Shown here one piece after another: positions 36,512 through 45,342 of a stretch of 64,000 bases of DNA (the stretch's first letter is position 1; each line of letters starts with the position of its first letter). The notes beneath the pieces were generated by a model. That model was not told where the DNA came from. It searched no databases and was given only the letters and a program-made list of their open reading frames with translations. The stretch spans positions 62,001-126,000 of the forward strand of contig NZ_DS996355.1 of the NCBI RefSeq assembly GCF_000156375.1, read 5' to 3'. Made by a program: the position numbers and the translations under genes. This stretch comes from Desulfovibrio piger ATCC 29098. Lineage in GTDB: Bacteria; Desulfobacterota; Desulfovibrionia; Desulfovibrionales; Desulfovibrionaceae.

Positions 36512-36589
36512 GGCAAACCGCCGGAAGGCTGATGTTTGGGGACCTGGGGATGAGCTTTTGTACTGCGCGGGGGCGGCCCTTGTCGAGAT

Positions 36590-36845
36590 ATGTAGAGCAA
36601 AATATCGATGCCGGAACTCCTCGATATTATTTTTTTTGTGAGTAATGCGCTAAAATCATTATTTAATATTTTATATTTGGTTTTATGTTATAAAATGTTT
36701 GGACATTGTTTTGCAAAATCAGCAAGTTATATTTTTTTTAGAGATTTTCACAACTTATTAAACGAGATGGGAATATTGACTAAATACATCATGTTTGCAT
36801 AATAGGACTGTATATCAAAAACTTTTATTGAGAGGGGAGAAACTC
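36590..36845. promoter_or_regulatory. AT-rich divergent regulatory region of the secretion locus
   Basis: This 250-base stretch is strikingly AT-rich within a GC-rich window, with long runs of T and A from about 36620 to 36800. It separates the lapG operon from the tolC operon. A good sigma-70 promoter lies at its right end: TTGACT (36776-36781), 17 bases, ATAATA (36799-36804), followed by the GGGGAG ribosome site of tolC. A 64-codon frame within it has no coding character. Confidence 0.6.
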
Positions 36846-38261
36846 ATGACGATATGCAAAAAATGGGGAGCGATGATCGTTGCCGCATGCTGTTTCCTAG
36901 TCGGGGGAACAGATGCGGCATGGAGCCGTGAGACCCCGGCCCGGGGGAATAATACAGCGCATATCACAGTGAACGATACCGTGTATGGTGTCCTGCACAA
37001 CCATCGCAGTCTGATGAGCATCAAGGAAAACCGTTCGGTCCTTGAACATGAGCTCAACAAGGCTCGTGCCGGTTTTGGCCCGCGCGTGGACGTCACGGGG
37101 GAGATCGGCGTGGGTGTCCTGAGCGACACCACGTCCCGCGGTCTGGATCTTGATGATCAGTGGTTGAGTGTGGGCAGCGTCTCCGCTAAACTGGTGCAGC
37201 CCATTTGGGACGGTTTTGCCACACGCAGCCGTGTACGCACGGCCCAGGCCACCCTGGATTCCGTCAAGGCCAGGATCTTTGATACGGCCACGTCCCTTTC
37301 CCTGGATGGCATCATCGCCCACATCGACCTGCTCCGCCGCATCAAGCTGGTGGAGCTGGCCCGCAACAACGTGGCCCGGCATGAATCCATCCTGGCCCAG
37401 GCCCGCGACCGCGCCAGCATGGGGGCGGATACCCAGGCCGATGTGACGCAGGCGGAATCCCGCCTGCAGCGCGCCCATTCCTCCCTGTCCGAAGCGGAAG
37501 ATGCCCTGCGCGTGGCGTACGCCACCTATTCCCGTCTGACCGGCATCTATACGGTCGGTGGGCTGGATGCGGTCCCCATGCCGGGAGAAATGCCCGATAC
37601 GGCAGCGGCGTTCATTCAGATGGCGGAAAAGCACAATCCCAAGCTGGCCGCCTATCTGCAGGACATCCGTGCTGCCAAGGGCGAGAAGGAATTGGCCCAG
37701 TCCAACATGTATCCTTCGTTCCAGCTGGAGGCTGGCCCCGAATATAGCGACCGCGGCGGCGACCGTGACCGCTGGGTCTACAGCTTCGACGTGTTGGCGA
37801 CGGTGCGCTGGAACGTGTTCAACAGCGGTGCCGACGTGGAAGGCATCCGTGCCGCATCGGCGCGGGAGCGCGAAGCCCGGCAGAACCTGTACGATTACAT
37901 GGACACCCTGCGCCTGGACATGGAGTCCACCTGGAGCAACTATCTGGCGGCCAAGGAACAATACAAGTTCTATACCAAGGCGGTGGAGAACAATACCTAC
38001 ACCCGTCAGGCCTACCATGACCAGTTCCTGCTGGGCACGCGCAGCCTGCTGGACGTGCTGGATTCGGAGAACGAACTCTACAATTCCGCCAGCCAGGCCG
38101 AGACCGCCCGCGGCAATATCCTTGTAGGGGCCTACCGCATGTGTGCTCTGGCCGGTGACCTGCTGCCCCGTATGGGGGTCCCGGCTGAAGAGATCAAGTC
38201 CGGTCCCAAGGAAGCCCGTCCCGTCCAGGGCGAGGAGTTCGAACTGGGCTGGTTCAAGTAG
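36846..38261 (+). CDS. TolC-family outer membrane protein of type I secretion
   Basis: The 471-residue protein has a signal peptide (ending near TDAAWS at about residue 28) and the twofold TolC/OEP repeat rich in coiled coil. Typical segments are KLVQPIWDGFATRSRVRTAQ (about 118), LARNNVARHESILAQARDR (about 175), and GTRSLLDVLDSENELYNS near residue 400, the TolC signature. ATG 36846 follows GAGGGGAG; an upstream frame to 36795 is discounted. It is the outer membrane exit duct (LapE-like) for the exporter encoded downstream. Confidence 0.9.
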   Translation: MTICKKWGAMIVAACCFLVGGTDAAWSRETPARGNNTAHITVNDTVYGVLHNHRSLMSIKENRSVLEHELNKARAGFGPRVDVTGEIGVGVLSDTTSRGLDLDDQWLSVGSVSAKLVQPIWDGFATRSRVRTAQATLDSVKARIFDTATSLSLDGIIAHIDLLRRIKLVELARNNVARHESILAQARDRASMGADTQADVTQAESRLQRAHSSLSEAEDALRVAYATYSRLTGIYTVGGLDAVPMPGEMPDTAAAFIQMAEKHNPKLAAYLQDIRAAKGEKELAQSNMYPSFQLEAGPEYSDRGGDRDRWVYSFDVLATVRWNVFNSGADVEGIRAASAREREARQNLYDYMDTLRLDMESTWSNYLAAKEQYKFYTKAVENNTYTRQAYHDQFLLGTRSLLDVLDSENELYNSASQAETARGNILVGAYRMCALAGDLLPRMGVPAEEIKSGPKEARPVQGEEFELGWFK

Positions 38262-38336
38262 CCAGAGAAAACATTGCTTTGTCGGAGACCGGTCCCGCAG
38301 TCTCCGGAAAGGCGGCATTGCAAGATGCGGGGCTTT

Positions 38337-38375
38337 GCAAAACAACAGGCAGAATGCTCTCTGCCTGTTGTTTTG
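38337..38375 (+). terminator. Attenuator hairpin between tolC and the ABC exporter
   Basis: The perfect 16-base stem GCAAAACAACAGGCAG / CTGCCTGTTGTTTTGC lies between the two genes, 75 bases after tolC. It lacks a long T tail. A smaller hairpin at 38284-38306 precedes it. It probably lowers expression of the downstream genes or protects the tolC transcript. Confidence 0.6.
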
Positions 38376-38414
38376 CGCCAAAGCACCCGCAGGCCGGGTA
38401 CCAAAGGATCACGT

Positions 38415-40723
38415 ATGTCGGAAAACGGAACAGGGGAAACACGCGGCCCGGCAATGGCAGCCGGGGGGCTGCGGCCTTCTGATGTCGATTTCATGCCGCC
38501 TTTGCTGCGCAGTCTTTCTGCCTTGTGCCGCCTCCGGGGCAAGGCCTTGTCTCCCCAGTTCCTGCTGGCCGGACTTTCGGGCAGCACCGTCTCGGCTCAG
38601 GCATGCTTGCGGGTCGCCCGCAAGGCAGGGCTGACGGGCAGCGTGCTGTATCGCCCCCTGCTGGCCGAGCTCTCCAACCTGACCTTGCCCTGCATCCTGC
38701 TGCTGTCCGGCAACCGCAGCTGTGTCCTGACTCGGCTGATACCAGGGGCTCCGGCGGGAGCGGAGGAAGGCGGGGCTGAGACATCCGGTACCGGGCAGGC
38801 CCAGGCCGAAGTCATCTTTCCGGAAACGGAAAGCACCAGCCAGCTGGTGCCTCTGGACGCGCTGCAGGAAGAATATACCGGCTATGCCCTGTATGTGGCT
38901 GTTCCCGGCCGTCCGCAGGAACACGTGGAAAAGCTGCGCCTGGCCAAGGGAAAACGCTGGTTCTGGGACGTCCTGCGCTATTATGCGCCCATCTACCGGC
39001 ATGTGGCGCTGGCCAGTGTCATCATCAACCTCATCGCTCTGGCCAGCCCCCTGTTCGCCATGAACGTCTATGACCGGGTGGTGCCCAACAATGCCATAGA
39101 GACGTTGTGGGTCCTGGCCTCCGGTGTGATCATCATCTACCTGTTCGACTTTCTGCTGCGGGCCCTGCGCACGCACTTCGTGGATGTGGCCGGTCGCAAT
39201 GCGGACATCGTGCTCTCCAGCAATCTGGTGGACAAAGTCCTTACCATGCGACTGGAAAGCAAGCCGGAATCCACGGGATCGCTGGTCAACAACCTGCGCG
39301 AGTTCGAACAGTTGCGCGAATTCTTCAGTTCGTCCTCGCTGCTGGCCTGCATCGACGTCCCCTTCTTGGTCATCTTCCTGCTGCTGATAGCTTTCATTGC
39401 CGGGCCCATGGTCTTCCTGCCGCTGGCGGCCATGCCCATCCTCATCGGGCTGGGGCTTTTCCTCCAGACCGCCGCACGCCGTTGCGCCGAGCAGAGCTAC
39501 AAGCAGAACATGCAGAAGAATGCCCTGCTCGTGGAGATGGTCAACGGCCTGGAGACCATCAAGGCCTGCCAGGCCGAAAGCCGGATGCAGCGCCTGTGGG
39601 AAGCCGTGGTGGGGCTTTCGGCCAAATCGACGGCGGAGTCGCGCCGCTATACAGCAGCCTGGCCGTGACGGCCTCCACCCTGGTGACCCATATGGTCACG
39701 GTGAGCATGATCATCTGGGGCGTCTACCGGATCTCGGAAGGCCTGATGACCATGGGGGCCCTCATCGGCTGCAACATTCTTGTGGGCCGGGCCATGGCGC
39801 CGCTGATGCAGCTGGCCTCCCTGCTGACCCGCCTACAGAGTTCCCGTGTTGCCCTGCAGGCCCTCGACCTGCTCATGGAGCTGCCTTCCGAGAACCAGTC
39901 GGAAAGCTCCTGCATGGACTTTGGCGAATTGCAGCCCTCCTTCACCGTGGAGAACGTTTCGTTCGCCTATCCCAACGCCATGAGTCTGGCCCTTGAGGAC
40001 GTGAGCCTGCGCATCAATCCCGGTGACAGGGTCGGCATCATCGGGGCCATGGGCTCGGGCAAGAGCACCCTGGCCAAGCTGCTGACCGGTTTTTACCAGC
40101 CGCAGAAGGGCAGCATCAAATTCGGAGATGTGGACCTGCGTCAGTTGCCGACCACGGAATTGCGCGGGCGCATCGGCGTGCTGCCGCAGGATGTGGTCCT
40201 GTTCTATGGCAGCATCCGTGAAAACATCGTCCTGGGGGACCCCACCATCAATGACCACCTGGTGTTCCGGGCCGCGGCCCTTGCCGGGGTGACGGACTTT
40301 GTCCGCAACAATCCCGCCGGGTTCGCGGCCCAGGTCGGCGAGCAGGGCAAGGCCCTTTCCGGGGGACAGCGGCAGGCAGTGGCCCTGGCCCGTGCGCTGG
40401 TCCGCGATCCGGAAGTGCTGATCCTGGACGAGCCCACCAGCAATATGGATACGGATTCCGAGCAGCGCCTGCAGCAGCGTCTGGCGGCCGTCTCGCAGGG
40501 ACGGACCCTGATCCTCGTGACCCATCGACTGAGCATGCTGCGCATGGTGAACAAACTGGCCGTCATGGAGAACGGCAGGCTGCGGATGTTCGGGCCGCGT
40601 GATGCCATCCTGAAGCGCTTGCGCGACAGTGCCGCCGCAGCCAAAAAGCCTGCCCCGGAAAAGGGCAAGGAAGCTCCCGCGGGAACAGCTGCCGTGAAGG
40701 AGGGGAAGGATGGACGCCCGTAA
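38415..40723 (+). pseudogene. Type I secretion ABC exporter (LapB-like), frameshifted
   Basis: This exporter would have about 768 residues but needs two frames: codons from 38415 to about 39650, then frame 39650-40723. The N terminus is a C39-like domain without a catalytic cysteine, as in RTX/LapB exporters. The membrane domain (about 185-470) includes LASPLFAMNVYDRVVPNNAI. The ATPase has Walker A GAMGSGKST, signature LSGGQRQAV and Walker B LILDEPTSNMD. At 39648-39651 the sequence CGCTATACAGC would restore one frame if a TA were removed, giving RRYSSLAVT; the whole span is two bases longer than a multiple of three. It may be a real inactivation, a reversible dinucleotide change or a sequencing error. 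Confidence 0.8.
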
Positions 40724-42383
40724 ACCGGATTCCATGACGCAGGCCGGAGACCGTACGGGGACCAGGCCGCCGGAAGATATCTTTTCGTCTTTGCCCCCGG
40801 AGGCCCCCGTACCCGACGGACAGCCCCGGAAACGTTCGTTGTTCGCCCGCATCTGGGAGGTGTTCCGTCTGATCTTCGTGGGGGACGCCGAACATGAGCA
40901 GCGTCCCGCCACCGGCATGGCGGAACGCCTGCGCGAGAATTTCAGCCAGGCGTCGTCCGCCGGTGACAAGCCCATGACGCGCAAGGAGCTGTTCGCGGCC
41001 CTTGATGCCCCCTTGCATGGGCTCATGCCGGATGACATCAATTATGCCAGTGAAGTGGATGCGGCGCTGTCCCGCAGGCCCGCCTTCACGGCCCGTGCCC
41101 TGTCCGTGGCGGTGGCGTTGCTTGTCGTGGCGTTGCTCGTCTGGGCCGCCTGGGCTCCCATCGACGAAGTGACCCACGCCGAGGGCTCCGTGGTGGGGTC
41201 CCGGCGTACGCAGTCTGTCTCCAACCTGGAAGGCGGCATCTTGCAGGGCGTGCTTGTCCGGGAAGGCGAGATCGTGGAAAAAGGCCAGGTCGTGGCCCAG
41301 CTGGAAAACGTCATGGCCGAAAGCTCATACAGGGACGCCCTGTACAAGGTGGTGGAGCACCGCCTGGCCATCATGCGGCTGGAGGCCATGCTGCGTGATG
41401 AGGAACCGGTCTTTCCCAGTGATTTGCCTTCCTTCCTCAAGGAGATACTGGGCGAAGAGCCGGACAGCGCCCTTGTGGAACGCGCCCGCCAGATCGTCGA
41501 TGACCAGAGGAACACCTGGAAGGCGCAAAGTTCGAAACTGCAGGCCGAGCTTTCCATGCTGGAGGCCCAGTACGCCCAGCGGCAAAGCGAGGTGGCGGAG
41601 CAGATGGCGCGCAAAAAGCAGCTGGACGGCAGCCTGGTGCTGGAGACGGAGCAGCGGGATACGGCCAAACGCCTGCTGCAGCGCAACAACTATTCCCGCA
41701 TGGATTATCTGGGGCTGGAACAGAAGATCATCCAGACCCAGGGCGAGATCGACATGCTGGCCGCGGCCATCCCCAAGACGCAGGCCATGATGGATGAGGC
41801 ACGGCAGCGTATCGGCAGTCGTGTGGCGGAAGAGCAGCTGGCCATCAGCCAGGAGATCAACAAACGACGCACGGAACTGGGCTCGGTGCGGGAATCCCTA
41901 ACCGCCGGCGGCGACCGTGTGACGCGCACCGAAGTGCGCAGCCCTGTGCGGGGCAGCGTCAAGCAGATACTGGTCAATACGGTGGGCGGGGTCGTCAAGC
42001 CGGGCGAGGCCATCATGGACATCGTGCCCATGGACGAGAGCCTGCTGGTGGAAGTGCGTGTCCGCCCGCAGGACGTGGCCTTTTTGCGTCCCGGACAGGA
42101 TGTGATGATCAAGGTCTCGGCCTATGATTTCTCCATCTACGGCGGCTTGCCCGGTAAGCTGGAATCCATCAGCGCGGACACCATTGAAGACAAAAAGGGC
42201 GATTTTTATTACCTTGTCAAAGTCCGTACCGGAGAGACGGCCATCCGGCATAATGACGAGATACTGCCCATCATCCCGGGCATGATCGTGGTGGCCGACA
42301 TCATCATCGGCAAAAAGACGGTGCTCGACTATATCCTCAAACCTGTGATGAAAGCCAGGCAGAACGCGCTTACCGAGCGCTGA
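40710..42383 (+). CDS. HlyD-family adaptor of type I secretion (LapC-like)
   Basis: The 557-residue membrane fusion protein links the ABC exporter to TolC. A cytoplasmic extension of about 125 residues, long for the family, precedes a single helix (ALSVAVALLVVALLVWAAWA, about 130-149). The lipoyl half-motifs are SNLEGGILQGVLVREGEIVE (about 173) and EVRSPVRGSVKQILVNTVGG (about 410), with a long coiled coil between them. The C-terminal beta-barrel (PGQDVMIKVSAYDFSIYGGL) is typical of HlyD/LapC. It overlaps the exporter gene by 14 bases. Confidence 0.9.
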   Translation: MDARKPDSMTQAGDRTGTRPPEDIFSSLPPEAPVPDGQPRKRSLFARIWEVFRLIFVGDAEHEQRPATGMAERLRENFSQASSAGDKPMTRKELFAALDAPLHGLMPDDINYASEVDAALSRRPAFTARALSVAVALLVVALLVWAAWAPIDEVTHAEGSVVGSRRTQSVSNLEGGILQGVLVREGEIVEKGQVVAQLENVMAESSYRDALYKVVEHRLAIMRLEAMLRDEEPVFPSDLPSFLKEILGEEPDSALVERARQIVDDQRNTWKAQSSKLQAELSMLEAQYAQRQSEVAEQMARKKQLDGSLVLETEQRDTAKRLLQRNNYSRMDYLGLEQKIIQTQGEIDMLAAAIPKTQAMMDEARQRIGSRVAEEQLAISQEINKRRTELGSVRESLTAGGDRVTRTEVRSPVRGSVKQILVNTVGGVVKPGEAIMDIVPMDESLLVEVRVRPQDVAFLRPGQDVMIKVSAYDFSIYGGLPGKLESISADTIEDKKGDFYYLVKVRTGETAIRHNDEILPIIPGMIVVADIIIGKKTVLDYILKPVMKARQNALTER

Positions 42384-42404
42384 TCCCTGCTGTGCGGAGC
42401 TTTT

Positions 42405-44474
42405 ATGCGCCATCCTGAACGTTTGTCACTCTTGCCTCTGCTGGGCGGGCTGACCCTGCTGCTCGCCCTGACGCTCATCGGGGCCACCCGCTTCAACAGT
42501 GCGGAACAGCGCGAGATCCTCGACAGGACGGGCAGCCAGCTTTCTGCCTATACGTCCACGGCAGCGGCCATGGTGACGGTCTGGACCGGTGTCCAGCGCG
42601 ATACGGTGGCGGAGATGGCCCGCTATGACATGCTGCGCCTGCTGGCAGCGGAGATAGCGGAGACGGATCTTCCCGTGGCTTTGCTGCGCGAGCTGGGGGA
42701 GACGCCTTGGACGGAACAGGAACATGGGCGGCACAGTGGCCTTGATGCGCAGGACCGTCAGACCCTGCGCGACATCTCTCCCCATGCCACGCTCATTTAC
42801 CGCAAATTTGTCGAGTTCATCTCCCGGCATGACTTTTCCGGTGCGGTCCTGCTGGACAAGACCCTGGAGCCCGTCATGCTGGTAGGGCAGGGCTGGCAGG
42901 CAGATACCAGGACGCAGCTGAAGCTGCGCCGGAACGAAGGCCTGCTCTCCCGGGCAGGCATGCTGCCTGTCCGGCTCCAGGGGGAGCGCCTGCTGGTGGA
43001 TTTTTACTGCCCGGTGACGGCGCCGGGCTACGTCTCGGCGGATGATTCGCCCCAGGGGATCCTGCTGGTCACCTGTGACATCGGCAAGCTTTTGGAAGGG
43101 ATCGGCCAGTCCTCCGAGCTGGGCTATCTGAGCCTGCTGTTGGAGACCGGCGGTAACCTTGTCCAGGCCATCGGCATGGGAGAGCGGCCGAGCCTCAACC
43201 AGGTGAGCCTGCCTGCTGGCTTTGGCCAGGACATGAGGCCCCGTGACATGGTGCTGCCCGCCATCTCCGGGACCATGGACTGTCTTGTGGTCGGCCAGCC
43301 CGTACCGGGGACGTCCTGGTATGCGGCCGTAGCCTGCAGGGCGGACACTGTCCGACAGGAACAGGACGATATGGCTTGGCGCGTCTGGACCATGGCCGGT
43401 CTGCTGTTCCTTTGCCTGGCGGGGATCCTGGTTTGGTTCTACTGGTGGCTCGGCATCCGCCGGGAGCGGGGCGAGGTGCGGGAGCTGAAAGACCTGTACG
43501 CGACCATGTCCCGGCAGCGCTGCCTGCTGGATACGGTCCTGCGGGCCATGCACTCGGCGCTGGCCCTGGTGGATGGTGAAGGCCGCATCGTTTATGCCAA
43601 TACGGAATTCGCCCGTCTTGCCCGCTGCCAGGGGGACGTGCTCCACCTCATGCAGGTGCGGCATCTGCCGGACTATCTGGCCCGGAGCCTGGAACGCCAT
43701 GTGGAATTCGTCTGGCGGACAGGGACGGATTTTTCCGACCAGGAAGACATGCTGGTCGAAGGCAAGCTGGTGCACCTCAATGTGCAGTGTCTGCCTTTTA
43801 CTGCGGAAGACGGCGCATCGGGGACCGTCGTGGTGGTCTATCGGGACATCACGGCCCATGTGGAGGCGGAGCAGCGCCTTGCCACCATGCTGCGCCAGAC
43901 CGTCGAGGCTTTCACGCACGCGGTGGAAGCGGTGGATCCGTATCTGAAGGGGCAGTCCGGGCTCACCGGCGAGCTCGCCTACCATCTGGCGGCCTGGCTG
44001 GGCAAGGACGATCCGGCCCTGGAGTCCACGCTGCGTACGGCGGCCAGTCTGTCCCAGGTGGGCATGATCCGTCTGCCGCACGAGCTGCTGACCAAGGCCG
44101 GGCCCCTGACGCCCGAAGAACGCCTGCTGATGGAAAAACATGTGGATTATGCCGTGGAGGCCCTGCGGGGCATAGACTTCGGCCTGCCTGTCCTGCAGAC
44201 CATCGAGCAGATGCACGAACGCATGGACGGTTCCGGCTATCCCCGGAAACTGCAGGGCGAGGCCATCTGTCTGCAGGCCCGTATCCTGGCCGTGGCCAAT
44301 ACCTTCTGCGCCCTGATGCGTCCGCGCTCTTACCGGCGCCGCCATGATGAACCGGCGGCTCTGGCCATTTTGCGCGAGCGTCCTTTCAAGTATGACCAGC
44401 AGGTCGTGGATGCCCTGGCGGCGTTTCTGCAAAGCGCGCAAGGCAAGGAATTCATCCGGACATTGCAGCAATAG
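42405..44474 (+). CDS. Membrane sensor with PAS and degenerate HD-GYP domain
   Basis: The 689-residue protein parallels the one at 33710: an N-terminal helix (about 8-25), a periplasmic region of about 290 residues, a second helix (MAGLLFLCLAGILVWFYWWL, about 330), a PAS domain (about 365-480) and an HD-GYP-like domain (about 490-685). The HD pair is replaced here too (SLSQVGMIRLP), and the adjacent lysine is also lost, yet the GYP part survives as MDGSGYPRKLQG. Loss of the metal ligands predicts no phosphodiesterase activity. It is the last gene of the secretion operon, 21 bases after the LapC-like gene, and may be a nucleotide-responsive partner of LapG. Confidence 0.82.
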   Translation: MRHPERLSLLPLLGGLTLLLALTLIGATRFNSAEQREILDRTGSQLSAYTSTAAAMVTVWTGVQRDTVAEMARYDMLRLLAAEIAETDLPVALLRELGETPWTEQEHGRHSGLDAQDRQTLRDISPHATLIYRKFVEFISRHDFSGAVLLDKTLEPVMLVGQGWQADTRTQLKLRRNEGLLSRAGMLPVRLQGERLLVDFYCPVTAPGYVSADDSPQGILLVTCDIGKLLEGIGQSSELGYLSLLLETGGNLVQAIGMGERPSLNQVSLPAGFGQDMRPRDMVLPAISGTMDCLVVGQPVPGTSWYAAVACRADTVRQEQDDMAWRVWTMAGLLFLCLAGILVWFYWWLGIRRERGEVRELKDLYATMSRQRCLLDTVLRAMHSALALVDGEGRIVYANTEFARLARCQGDVLHLMQVRHLPDYLARSLERHVEFVWRTGTDFSDQEDMLVEGKLVHLNVQCLPFTAEDGASGTVVVVYRDITAHVEAEQRLATMLRQTVEAFTHAVEAVDPYLKGQSGLTGELAYHLAAWLGKDDPALESTLRTAASLSQVGMIRLPHELLTKAGPLTPEERLLMEKHVDYAVEALRGIDFGLPVLQTIEQMHERMDGSGYPRKLQGEAICLQARILAVANTFCALMRPRSYRRRHDEPAALAILRERPFKYDQQVVDALAAFLQSAQGKEFIRTLQQ

Positions 44475-44481
44475 CAGCATA

Positions 44482-44528
44482 AAAAAGGGCGGTACCTGTT
44501 CCATGATCGGGAAGGGTACCGCCTTTTT
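44482..44528. terminator. Intrinsic terminator after the secretion operon
   Basis: The stem AAAAAGGGCGGTACC / GGTACCGCCTTTTT spans an 18-base loop and has A and T tails for both directions. It lies between the rightward sensor gene and the leftward gene at 44553. Confidence 0.88.
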
Positions 44529-44552
44529 GTGTTTATGACGGGCGGCCATACC

Positions 44553-45149
44553 TCAGGGCATCCAGAGGTTCACGCCCTCCAGGGGATGGACGGTACGCCA
44601 GCGGCGCAGCTCGTCCAGCGTCCGTACACCGCCTTCCAGGACAGCCTGATAATATTCCACCCCGTGGATGCTCTCGTTTTCCGGTGTCTCGTATTTGAGG
44701 CGCAGGATGGTGTCTCGCGTTTCCTCGTCCAGGCGTCGGCAAAGACGGTCGGCAAAACGCTCGAAATAGCCGTCGAACGTCGAACCGCGCTCGATGTGGA
44801 TGATGTCGATCTGCCAGGGGGCGCCGCCGGGGCGTTGCCAGATGCCATGCCATTCCAGACAGCGTTCTTCCGTCCCGCTGCCGTCCACGAAATGCAGATC
44901 GTTCAGACAGGGGGAACCGGCCATGGCCGCCATGACACGGAAGCTAAGGTCACGGTCCAGAGTCGGCGTGTAGACATGGAAGTCTATATCCCTGTGCCGG
45001 ACCAGCAGGCCCGTCCTGAACGAGCCCACGGCATGGACCACGGCACCTGCCCGGCGCCAATGTCCTTCTATGTCCAGTTCTGCCACGATGTTCCGTGCTT
45101 CTGCCTGTGTGGCGCGGGCCATCGCCTGCCAGGGGGATACGTCGTCCAT
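44553..45149 (-). CDS. Nucleotidyltransferase-fold protein
   Basis: The 198-residue protein has the Pol-beta nucleotidyltransferase signature VGSFRTGLLVRHRDIDFHVY (about residues 41-60), with a GS motif and a D-x-D pair in RDIDFH. A third acidic position is likely in WQIDIIHIE (about 112). The C-terminal part is helical. I cannot name a specific family or substrate; candidates are small-molecule or RNA nucleotidyl transfer. It lies alone between terminators, divergent from the formate dehydrogenase operon. Confidence 0.65.
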   Translation of the reverse strand: MDDVSPWQAMARATQAEARNIVAELDIEGHWRRAGAVVHAVGSFRTGLLVRHRDIDFHVYTPTLDRDLSFRVMAAMAGSPCLNDLHFVDGSGTEERCLEWHGIWQRPGGAPWQIDIIHIERGSTFDGYFERFADRLCRRLDEETRDTILRLKYETPENESIHGVEYYQAVLEGGVRTLDELRRWRTVHPLEGVNLWMP

Positions 45150-45342
45150 ACGGTCTCCTTATGGGGGCGGTCTGTCTTCAAGAAAAGAAAGCCTTTCTCT
45201 TTGACATGTTGGGCACCTTTTTTTATGGAAAAAAACGACAAAATTTTCCACTCCAAAGCTGGAAAAAAGGCTCATGCCGGAGTGTGGCGGACAGAGGCGT
45301 GCCGTCCTGGCCCGGACATGATGTGATATCGCGGAGAGACTT

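Noticed and set aside
36608-36802. Small hydrophobic protein of 64 residues in the AT-rich gap
   Set aside because: The composition follows from AT-rich DNA, there is no ribosome site, and it overlaps the tolC promoter.
45150-45342. A riboswitch upstream of formate dehydrogenase
   Set aside because: No molybdenum- or tungsten-cofactor motif or terminator-antiterminator pair could be recognised by eye.
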